DNA of 15,904 bases from assembly GCA_934255435.1 (NCBI GenBank), contig CAKQNZ010000036.1, positions 1 to 15,904 on the forward strand, written 5' to 3'. This stretch comes from an uncultured Clostridia bacterium (GTDB taxonomy: Bacteria; Bacillota; Clostridia; Peptostreptococcales; Anaerovoracaceae). Each line of letters begins with the position of its first letter. Position 1 is the stretch's first letter. The notes under the pieces were generated by a model that was not told the DNA's origin, did not search any database, and worked only from the letters and a program-made list of their open reading frames with translations. Position numbers and translations under genes: made by a program. Shown one piece after another: positions 8,025-13,259 of this stretch.

Positions 8025-9362
8025 TCAGTCTCCGCATGACTGATCAATTTTTATCTTTCCGTCTTCTATACTGAAACCGGCCTCATAGAAATATCTGAGG
8101 GCCGTCGTCATATACTCTGTGTCTCTGCTGCCTGCTGTCTCGAAGCTGGAATGCATCGCCAGCTGGGGCAGTCCGATATCCACTGCATGCATGCTCACCT
8201 GTATGTTAGAAAGGTTCCCCAGCGTGGATCCTCCTGCAGCGTCGCTGCGGTTCGCAAAATGCTGTACCGGCGCGTCCGCCATGCGACACAGCTCTGTCAT
8301 CAGGCTGCGGCTGAAAGCGTCTGTGGTGTATTTCTGGTTGGCGCTTTCCTTGATGACTATGCCCCGGTTCATATACACACGGTTCACCTGATCCGATTTT
8401 TCCGGATGGTTCGGGTGCAGCGCATGGGCGTTGTCGCAGCTCACCATGAAGGATCTGCTGACTGTCCTGTACCAGTCCTCCTCCGAGCCTCCAAGTCCTG
8501 CTGAGATCCTGCGCATCACGTCAGGCAGGAACGTTGACATTGCTCCCTGTTTCGTATTGGAACCCACTTCCTCATTGTCGAAGCAGCAGTATATGTTCAC
8601 TGTCTCGCTGTTTTTCGAATCGATAAAAGCCTTCATGGATGCAAAGGCGCACTGGAGATCGTCAAGCTTGGGTGCTGATATGAACTCCTTTTCATATCCC
8701 CAGAGCACAGGCTCCTGGCGGTTCACAAGGAAAAGATCTTTTCCCAGTATATCTTCTGTATCTACACCGAGTTCATCTGCTATCATCCTGTCAAAGCTGC
8801 CTTTTTCCATTTTACCGGTGGAAAACATCGGACACAGATCTATCTGTCTGTTATATTTATATCCGCTGTTGATCTCTCTGTTGAAATGTATAGCCACATT
8901 CGGTATCAGCAGCAGATCCCTGTCGATATGGATCAGTCTTGTTTTTATAAATGAATCATTTTCTCTTATCATCACCCTGCCTGCAATGGTCAGAGGTCTG
9001 TCGAACCACGAACTGTCTATCATGCCGCCGTAGCTCTCTACATCCAGGCGCAGATAACCATCAGGGCCTTCGAGCTCAGGCACCGCCTTGACTTTATATG
9101 AAGGTGAATCGCTGTGCGATGCACAGAGCCTGTATCCGCAGCCTGCCGCTGCATCATCACCTATGGAGAAAGCGATGATACTCGATCCGTTCCTGGTGGT
9201 GAAGTATCTGCCGCCTTTTTTCAGCTCCCATCGGCCTGATTCGCTGATCTGCTCAAAACCTGCACTTTGCATATATGTCTTTATGTTCTTCACTGAATGG
9301 AACATGCTGGGACTGTTTTTTATAAATCTCAGCAGCTCACTGGACAAACTGATATGATCCAT
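8025..9362 (-). CDS. M18 family aminopeptidase
   Basis: A 445-residue cytosolic metallo-aminopeptidase of peptidase family M18 (aspartyl aminopeptidase / aminopeptidase I type), close to full family length. Visible metal-site and catalytic motifs: CASHSDSP (His83, Asp85), PKLDDLQ (Asp234/Asp235), CFDNEEVGS (Asp262, Glu264/Glu265), SCDNAHALHPNHPEK (Asp310, His313) and a final MHSSFE with His404. The C-terminus has the typical ALRYFYEAGF helix. Family members bind two zinc ions, form dodecamers and remove N-terminal residues, often acidic ones, from peptides. The start is supported by AGGAGA about six bases before the ATG. It lies 21 bases after mscL and 22 bases before the nitroreductase, suggesting shared transcription. 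It ends with TGA. Confidence 0.95.
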   Translation of the reverse strand: MDHISLSSELLRFIKNSPSMFHSVKNIKTYMQSAGFEQISESGRWELKKGGRYFTTRNGSSIIAFSIGDDAAAGCGYRLCASHSDSPSYKVKAVPELEGPDGYLRLDVESYGGMIDSSWFDRPLTIAGRVMIRENDSFIKTRLIHIDRDLLLIPNVAIHFNREINSGYKYNRQIDLCPMFSTGKMEKGSFDRMIADELGVDTEDILGKDLFLVNRQEPVLWGYEKEFISAPKLDDLQCAFASMKAFIDSKNSETVNIYCCFDNEEVGSNTKQGAMSTFLPDVMRRISAGLGGSEEDWYRTVSRSFMVSCDNAHALHPNHPEKSDQVNRVYMNRGIVIKESANQKYTTDAFSRSLMTELCRMADAPVQHFANRSDAAGGSTLGNLSNIQVSMHAVDIGLPQLAMHSSFETAGSRDTEYMTTALRYFYEAGFSIEDGKIKIDQSCGD

Positions 9363-9383
9363 TTTTATTCTCCTGTTATTTAT

Positions 9384-9788
9384 TTAAAGCTGCGATGTGC
9401 AGTGAGGGCATCTTGTGGCTTTCACAGGGATCTCACTCATGCAGTAAGGGCATTCCTTCACTTCCGGTTCCGCTTCCTCTTCCTGTTTCTGTCCCAGTGA
9501 TTTCGCCTTGTTCATTGCTTTGATGATAACGAACAGCACGAATGCCACTATCAGGAAGTTGATCACAGCCATTATGAATGATCCGTATTTCAGCGTTACT
9601 CCGAAGAAATCCACCGCCAGACCGTCGAAATTGCCTCTCGTCAGAAGTCCGATAAGTGGCGACAGTATGTTGTCCACAAGAGACGTCACTATGCCGGTGA
9701 ATGCCGAGCCGATGATAATACCTACCGCCATGTCCATTACATTACCCTTCATGGCAAAGTCCTTGAATTCATTGATAAAATTTCTCAT
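9384..9788 (-). CDS. mscL: Large-conductance mechanosensitive channel MscL with C-terminal zinc ribbon
   Basis: A 134-residue inner-membrane channel that opens under membrane tension and releases solutes during osmotic downshock. The N-terminus is diagnostic: amphipathic lead (NEFKDFAMKGNV), then TM1 at about 15-43 (MDMAVGIIIGSAFTGIVTSL and following), a short loop with RGNFDGL, and TM2 at about 70-92. The usual cytoplasmic helix is followed by an acidic linker (EEEAEPE) and a compact zinc ribbon with CPYC (113-116) and CPHC (127-130). That ribbon is also found in other Firmicutes MscL proteins. AAAGGAG lies rather far upstream (about 12 bases), and a closer AGGA is almost at the ATG. It is the first gene of the four-gene run, with its own promoter candidate. 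Confidence 0.97.
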   Translation of the reverse strand: MRNFINEFKDFAMKGNVMDMAVGIIIGSAFTGIVTSLVDNILSPLIGLLTRGNFDGLAVDFFGVTLKYGSFIMAVINFLIVAFVLFVIIKAMNKAKSLGQKQEEEAEPEVKECPYCMSEIPVKATRCPHCTSQL

Positions 9789-9838
9789 TTCCTGCTGCTA
9801 CTCCTTTTCTGCATATATTGAAACAAACACTCCTGGTC

Positions 9839-9868
9839 ATTTTACCATTATTTTATACAGGATTACAA
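9839..9868 (-). promoter_or_regulatory. Candidate promoter for mscL and the following genes
   Basis: On the minus strand TTGTAA (9863-9868) and TAAAAT (9839-9844) are 18 bases apart, with TGG before the -10 (extended -10). It lies about 50 bases upstream of the mscL start and downstream of the terminator at 9958-9992, so it is correctly placed. The hexamers are only moderate matches, and a nearby TATAAA is an alternative -10. Confidence 0.45.
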
Positions 9869-9957
9869 CATCATTTACCGAATTTTACTCAAGGCAAATA
9901 CCTGTGATGCCGGTATTTCTGTGTCACCATTTTTTCAAAGGATCCTAAACCCGACAT

Positions 9958-9992
9958 AAAAAAATATCCGGACAGGTTCCCCTGTCCGGATA
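9958..9992 (-). terminator. Strong rho-independent terminator of the ExbB-like operon
   Basis: A perfect 12-bp GC-rich stem, TATCCGGACAGG (9965-9976) pairing with CCTGTCCGGATA (9981-9992) around a 4-nt loop, is followed on the minus strand by seven T's. It lies 22 bases after the stop of the last open frame and separates this operon from mscL. Confidence 0.95.
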
Positions 9993-10014
9993 AAGTGGCT
10001 TATGGCTGACGAAA

Positions 10015-10442
10015 TTATTTGATTTTCACCTTTACTGCTTTTGAGTATGCTCCATAGACTTTCTTACCGTCTATAGTCTTGTATGCCCTTGCCTTCACAT
10101 AGTATTTCCTGTCCTTTGAAAGCTTGGTTACATTTTTAGTCGTCTTCTTAGTGTCTAATGTCTTCCACTTTGAAGTTCCGGCTTTCTTGTATGCTATCTG
10201 GTAGCCTGTCACTGCTGCCTTCTTCTGGCTCGTGATCTTTACTGTTGCTTTCTTCTTGCCGGCTTTTACTGCTGCCTTGGCTTTTGCAGGTTTTATCGTG
10301 AATGTCTTTGAAAGGCTTCCGCTGTAGTTGCCTTTTGCTGTGATCTTCACAGCTGCCTTGCCTGTCTTCACATTGCTGCTGTATGAGGCTGTGTAATCAG
10401 CTTTGTCAAGTTTCAGGCTGCCGAATTTTTTTTCTTAAACAT
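10015..10442 (-). pseudogene. Surface-protein remnant: Ig-like and fibronectin-like C-terminus, broken at an A8 tract
   Basis: The open frame encodes a cell-surface domain that runs from FGSLKLDKADYTASYSS through KITAKGNYSGSLSKTFTIKP into a fibronectin-III-like end (VTGYQIAYKKAG, KYYVKARAYKTIDGKKVYGA) and stops at 10015. A GTG at 10371 could start 118 residues but has no ribosome binding site and cuts the domain. Upstream, a good AAGGAG precedes an ATG at 10442 (MFKKK...), which enters a run of eight A's and ends after nine codons. Nine A's would join that start to the domain, giving a product without a hydrophobic signal core. The MFKKK start looks like the head of a lost signal peptide. I read this as the fused ends of a deleted surface protein, or a slippage or sequencing artefact. 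It lies 27 bases after the DUF2149 gene. Confidence 0.6.
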
Positions 10443-10469
10443 CCTATTTCTCCTTAAAGCTTCCCTGTA

Positions 10470-10862
10470 TCATTCCTTAGGCTTTATAACATAATACTTT
10501 CCTGTTGCTTCATCGTAATAAACTTCCCCCAGTTTGTCCATGCCTCCGTCCTTCGACAAATCGTCTGTGTTTTCCTTTTCTTCCATGTTACTTTCATCGA
10601 AGCTCACAGCGTCCTTTTTGTCTATCTTCGAATCGCCTCCTGAACCGTCGCTGTCAGCCTGCTTGTTCAGAGACATACCGGAGTCGGACATATCTCCGCC
10701 GGATGTGGAAACGTCCACGTTCCAGTGTATTATCAGCGCCAGCATGATACCCACCGCCAGTATGAGCATGGCGTCGGACAGGTTGCTGACATAGTTCATA
10801 GGGTTCACGTCTTCCTGGGTATCGAAATTCCTGCGTCTTCTTTTCTCTCTTCTCCTACTCAT
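10470..10862 (-). CDS. DUF2149 domain protein, ExbD-like partner of the channel subunit
   Basis: A 130-residue membrane protein. The ATG at 10862 overlaps the end of the upstream channel gene by eight bases and has GGAGA about six bases before it; an in-frame ATG six codons earlier has weaker support. A very basic N-terminus (MSRRREKRRRR) stays inside, one TM segment follows at about 28-47 (LSDAMLILAVGIMLALIIHW), then an acidic Ser/Gly-rich external linker, and a closing LGEVYYDEATGKYYVIKP. That ending fits my memory of DUF2149 ('G.VY.D..TGK.YVV'). The N-PMNYVSNLSDAMLIL segment resembles ExbD/TolR, in which an Asp at the start of the helix (here Asp30) carries the ion path. Role by inference: the stator or plug partner of the ExbB-like protein. 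Confidence 0.82.
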   Translation of the reverse strand: MSRRREKRRRRNFDTQEDVNPMNYVSNLSDAMLILAVGIMLALIIHWNVDVSTSGGDMSDSGMSLNKQADSDGSGGDSKIDKKDAVSFDESNMEEKENTDDLSKDGGMDKLGEVYYDEATGKYYVIKPKE

Positions 10863-11481
10863 TTGTCTTCTCCATTTCAAGTATGCAGTCCATCACCGTC
10901 TCCATCACGGACATATAGTGGTTGTACCATGAAGTCCTTATCGTGGTGATGACTATCGCTGCCGCTGAGACCAGCAATCCTGCGATGGTAGTATCAAATG
11001 CAGTCAGCAGGGATGCAGACAAGGTATATGTGTCTCCCTGACCAAGCGCTATGATTCCTGGTCCAAGCGGTATCAGCGTACCTAAAAGGCCAAATATAGG
11101 TCCCAGTTTCGCCAGGAGATTACTGACCTTGAGATGCCTGTTGTATTTTGCCTGCTCATCTTCAATAAGGCTGTCTGCCAGGGATTCCCTCATGATATTC
11201 GTGAAACCCTTGTGTCTCGTGACTTCTATGAGTGCCAGTTTCTGGCTTCTCAGCAGCCCGCTCTTTATGATGCAGTTTTCTATCGTGTCTTCACCGTGCC
11301 GTATCTGGTCCATCAGCTGCGGCAGCTTCACTTTCATATGTCTGTGCTCCGTTATGTATTCCTGTATCAGCCATCCGATCATGAAGATGACTGCCATTAT
11401 GAATAGTATCAGTATTATCATCACCGGCAGTTTCATCACTTCCGATATAGTGTTCAGAATATCTCCAACGTACTTCTGCAT
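10855..11481 (-). CDS. MotA/TolQ/ExbB family ion channel subunit
   Basis: A 208-residue inner-membrane protein with three TM segments (about 19-40, 122-146, 154-182) and a large cytoplasmic loop between the first two, as in ExbB and TolQ. The signature lies in TM2-TM3: LAKLGPIFGLLGTLIPLGPG (124-142) and SASLLTAFDTTIAGLLVSAA (155-174), matching the family's 'P.lGLlGTv' and 'AL.TTa.GL' motifs; the conserved threonines are Thr135, Thr164 and Thr165. Family members form pentamers around an ExbD/MotB-type dimer and use H+ or Na+ flow to do mechanical work. AGGAGG lies seven bases before the ATG. The partner gene overlaps its end, and exported proteins precede it. What it drives in a Gram-positive cell is unknown. 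Confidence 0.93.
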   Translation of the reverse strand: MQKYVGDILNTISEVMKLPVMIILILFIMAVIFMIGWLIQEYITEHRHMKVKLPQLMDQIRHGEDTIENCIIKSGLLRSQKLALIEVTRHKGFTNIMRESLADSLIEDEQAKYNRHLKVSNLLAKLGPIFGLLGTLIPLGPGIIALGQGDTYTLSASLLTAFDTTIAGLLVSAAAIVITTIRTSWYNHYMSVMETVMDCILEMEKTNE

Positions 11482-11501
11482 ATCATTTCCTCCTGCATGC
11501 T

Positions 11502-11999
11502 CTATAATTTCGTCCTGAATCTCGCTCTGCCGACAGCCATGCCTCCTGCTGCCAGGACTGCTGATGCTGCTGCCACTGCAGGTCCTGTCCTGTTTCCGTC
11601 GCTGTCCTGTACCTTGAGAGTTTCCTTGTCGTTTTCAACTATCTCCTGTCTCTGCTGAGTCAGCATATCTGCTGTGGTCTTATCCAGCTGATAGACATCG
11701 TCATATTCGCTGCTGCGGGTCATCCTGACATTGTCTATGGTCATGACGTCTTTGTTGGTGGAGTTCCATCCAAGCTTGTCGATGAGAGATCTGACCATCG
11801 CCATATCTCCTGCCGATACCCTGAAGCTGGTCTTGTGCTGTCCCACTTCTCCGGATACCTTGTCAGGTTTATCCACGACCTCAGGCACTCCTGTAAAGGT
11901 GACATACATGGTATGGACATATTTTGCCGTCTGATTGGTACGGCTTTCTGCAGGTGTTGTCTGTCCGAACAGCAGCCTGAAACGGTTGGCTGTGGACAT
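11502..11999 (-). CDS. C-terminal part of the TGA-interrupted exported protein, with membrane anchor
   Basis: This frame continues the N-terminal gene without a shift after an in-frame TGA at 12048-12050; 16 codons lie between the TGA and the first ATG at 11999. That ATG has no ribosome binding site, so separate translation is unlikely. The 165 residues from this ATG begin NRFRLLFGQ and include KYVHTMYVTFTGVPEV, which reads as the second half of the N-terminal part's fold. A second domain follows (about 45-120, TSFRVSAGDMAMVRSLIDKL), then a hydrophilic stalk, a short Ala/Gly hydrophobic segment (TGPAVAAASAVLAAGGMAVG) and an RARFRTK tail. That is a typical C-terminal membrane anchor with the bulk outside. 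Without readthrough the exported protein would lose this anchor. AGGAGG for the next gene lies just after its stop. Confidence 0.6.
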   Translation of the reverse strand: MSTANRFRLLFGQTTPAESRTNQTAKYVHTMYVTFTGVPEVVDKPDKVSGEVGQHKTSFRVSAGDMAMVRSLIDKLGWNSTNKDVMTIDNVRMTRSSEYDDVYQLDKTTADMLTQQRQEIVENDKETLKVQDSDGNRTGPAVAAASAVLAAGGMAVGRARFRTKL

Positions 12000-12012
12000 A
12001 GATGTGAAATTT

Positions 12013-12050
12013 GGAGCTGTATGCTCCTGTTCCAGTTCGTATCTGGCTCA
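12013..12050 (-). other. In-frame TGA with a downstream hairpin, inside the exported protein gene
   Basis: TGA at 12048-12050 interrupts a single reading frame of 372 sense codons plus this one. Twenty bases after it lies GGAGC-ATACA-GCTCC (12013-12027), a perfect 5-bp stem. The upstream context is VQPMLALEDS, the downstream ARYELEQEH. A TGG-to-TGA change (Trp to stop) is the simplest cause. The hairpin's loop lies 25 bases from the TGA, within the distance usual for bacterial SECIS elements, but the stem is short and the loop lacks the expected early G. Confidence 0.55.
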
Positions 12051-12620
12051 GCTGTCTTCAAGCGCCAGCATCGGCTGGACTCTCACTTTGTCGGACCATG
12101 CCGAGCTTTTTACTTTGACTCCCTTGAACTTGCCATTATCGTCGTACTCCGGAGTCAGATGCCCTGCCAGATCCTCGAAGTAGTAACGCTCTGTGGAGAA
12201 AAGTTCATTGTATGTGAACGATGTGAAGTATCCTACGGTCTGGTCCTTCGTGTAAAAGGAAATGCTGCTTATCGTGCTTGTATCCACATTGGCGTAGTCC
12301 AGCAGATCCATGATATAGAATCCTCTGGCGGAATCTATGACAGTGGAGTAGTTGCCCTCATCGTCCTGCCTGTAAAATGAATATGCTACCTTATGTGAAT
12401 CCAGCGCACCACCCATGCTGCCGTCAAGCTCGGTCCAGTGGTATGTGCCTTTTTCCACGAAAGTGTCTTCCTTCATCCCCCAGTATCCTATCTTTACAGT
12501 CAGTGTATCTGTCGCAACGCCTGCTGCGTGGACACTGCTGCCTGTCGCAAGCATCGTGCACAGCACCAGACATATGACTGTGCACAGGACCGTCAGAGTC
12601 CTGCCTATCCTGCATTTCAT
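12048..12620 (-). CDS. Exported protein of the ExbB-like operon, N-terminal part up to an in-frame TGA
   Basis: A 190-residue product as written. It has a clear signal peptide (basic MKCRIGR, hydrophobic 8-26, cleavage near VHA at 30-32) and GGAGG about eight bases before the ATG. The mature part contains GFYIMDLLDYANVDTSTISS, ISFYTKDQTVGYFTSFTYNELFST, ERYYFEDL and VRVQPMLALEDS. From memory this pattern resembles the molybdopterin-binding-like fold of sulfite oxidases as it occurs in Firmicutes surface proteins ('G.dl..LL..aGv', 'D.y...fty.eL....ryyyp', 'P.lAl'); I would not claim that it binds a cofactor. The frame continues past the TGA, so the intact ancestor was probably one 373-residue anchored protein. 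It lies 24 bases after the 75-aa gene. Confidence 0.75.
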   Translation of the reverse strand: MKCRIGRTLTVLCTVICLVLCTMLATGSSVHAAGVATDTLTVKIGYWGMKEDTFVEKGTYHWTELDGSMGGALDSHKVAYSFYRQDDEGNYSTVIDSARGFYIMDLLDYANVDTSTISSISFYTKDQTVGYFTSFTYNELFSTERYYFEDLAGHLTPEYDDNGKFKGVKVKSSAWSDKVRVQPMLALEDS

Positions 12621-12644
12621 GAAAAATCCTCCAGTTTCCTGCTG

Positions 12645-12872
12645 CTATTTCAATGATGAGTTCTTCAGCATATCCTTTGCTTCTTTTTCCGACAGGCCAT
12701 AGTCCCAGAAAAGCTTGTAAAATTCCTGAGCTTCCTTCTTCACGGTGCCTCCGGAAAAGCTCACGCTTGCAGCATGCGCCTGTCCGGGACCGGACATGTA
12801 TATACCAGCCGACACAAGCACAGCGACTGCTATGCAGATGATAAAACCCCAAAATTTCCTGTTCTTCAGCAT
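12645..12872 (-). CDS. Small secreted protein (75 aa), first gene of the ExbB-like operon
   Basis: A 75-residue precursor with a classic signal peptide: MLKNRKFW, a hydrophobic core at about 9-27 (GFIICIAVAVLVSAGIYM), and a QAHA-A cleavage site near residue 34. The mature peptide would be only about 40 residues: a short Ser/Gly stretch, then an amphipathic helix pair (KKEAQEFYKLFWDYGLSEKE). GGAGG lies four to five bases before the ATG. Alternatively the leader stays uncleaved and anchors it as a one-TM protein. No family is recognised. As the first gene of the operon it could be a partner or ligand of the membrane motor or of the anchored protein downstream. That is inferred from gene order only. 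Confidence 0.72.
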   Translation of the reverse strand: MLKNRKFWGFIICIAVAVLVSAGIYMSGPGQAHAASVSFSGGTVKKEAQEFYKLFWDYGLSEKEAKDMLKNSSLK

Positions 12873-12938
12873 AGATCCTCCAAAATGATTATACGTAGAT
12901 ATAATATGTTAGCATGTACAGGATATGGTTTCGGTTCG

Positions 12939-12983
12939 CAGGCAAACTGTCAGAATCATCAAATCAATTGTACATTTTGCCTG
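12939..12983 (-). repeat. 8-bp inverted repeat in the presumed operon leader
   Basis: CAGGCAAA at 12939-12946 and TTTGCCTG at 12976-12983 are perfect inverted copies 29 bases apart. An overlapping alternative pair, TGTCAG (12948-12953) with CTGACA (12981-12986), shares three bases of the right arm. If transcription starts near 13000 the RNA could fold in two exclusive ways. No T-run follows, so attenuation is not clearly supported. Confidence 0.45.
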
Positions 12984-12996
12984 ACAAATCATCATG

Positions 12997-13035
12997 TTGT
13001 TTAAACAATATTTTTCTGCATATTTTTTATGTCAA
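12997..13035 (-). promoter_or_regulatory. Candidate operon promoter overlapped by a 12-bp palindrome
   Basis: On the minus strand a perfect TTGACA (13030-13035) stands 19 bases before TATTGT (13005-13010). The palindrome TTGTTTAAACAA (12997-13008) covers that -10 and the presumed start site, where a repressor would act. The spacing is longer than ideal, so the promoter call is weaker than the palindrome itself. Confidence 0.45.
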
Positions 13036-13143
13036 AACAAATCCCCGCTAAATTTGTGCGGTTCTGCAGGATCAGTACATACATATTTTGTGATCTGACG
13101 GACCTGCAGTCACTGTCTCTGTGACATTTACACAAAGACTGCA

Positions 13144-13175
13144 CTGATACGGACTCTTTCATGGAAATGTATCAG
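13144..13175. repeat. 7-bp inverted repeat upstream of the HTH regulator
   Basis: CTGATAC (13144-13150) and GTATCAG (13169-13175) are perfect inverted copies around 18 bases, with an inner TTTC/GAAA pairing around ATG. It ends 26 bases before the -35 of the regulator gene and could be a binding site. A second pair, TGCAGTC/GACTGCA at 13105-13143, lies next to it. Confidence 0.4.
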
Positions 13176-13200
13176 AAGCGGGATCTTTTGCCTGCTGCTA

Positions 13201-13228
13201 TTGTAAAGCTCAGCATTTGAGATATACT
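13201..13228 (+). promoter_or_regulatory. Promoter of the HTH regulator gene
   Basis: TTGTAA (13201-13206) and TATACT (13223-13228) are 16 bases apart. The predicted start near 13235 leaves a short leader carrying the AGGAGGAG ribosome binding site at 13246-13253. Confidence 0.6.
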
Positions 13229-13259
13229 GTATATGAATACGATTCAGGAGGAGACATCA

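Larger units (their letters stand above)
12873..13259. other. Divergent intergenic region with palindromes, between the ExbB-like operon and the HTH regulator
   Basis: This is 387 bases with no credible gene on either strand and a higher A+T content than its surroundings. From left to right it holds a TATAAT and TATTAT near 12888-12906 (no good -35), an 8-bp inverted repeat (12939-12983), the 12-bp palindrome TTGTTTAAACAA with a minus-strand TTGACA upstream of it, inverted repeats at 13105-13143 and 13144-13175, and the promoter of the regulator gene (13201-13228). Confidence 0.7.

Noticed and set aside
10015..10371. Intact 118-residue protein from the GTG at 10371
   Set aside because: No ribosome binding site precedes it, and in-frame domain sequence extends upstream of it. 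The frame is better read as a truncated remnant.
12013..12050. Selenocysteine insertion at the in-frame TGA
   Set aside because: Not claimed as the main reading. The hairpin is at a suitable distance, but its stem is only 5 bp, the loop (AUACA) lacks a G in its first two positions, and nothing around the site looks like a redox motif. A Trp-to-stop change is simpler.
12048..12050. TGA read as Trp genome-wide (alternative code)
   Set aside because: Intact genes in this window end at TGA: MATE, the M18 peptidase, DUF2149, DUF364 and the 86-aa gene. Reading TGA as sense would run them into neighbours or unrelated sequence.
12873..13259. tRNA, CRISPR array or insertion-sequence ends in the long intergenic gap
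   Set aside because: No cloverleaf, no regularly spaced repeats and no transposase remnant were seen; the inverted repeats are short and unrelated to one another.
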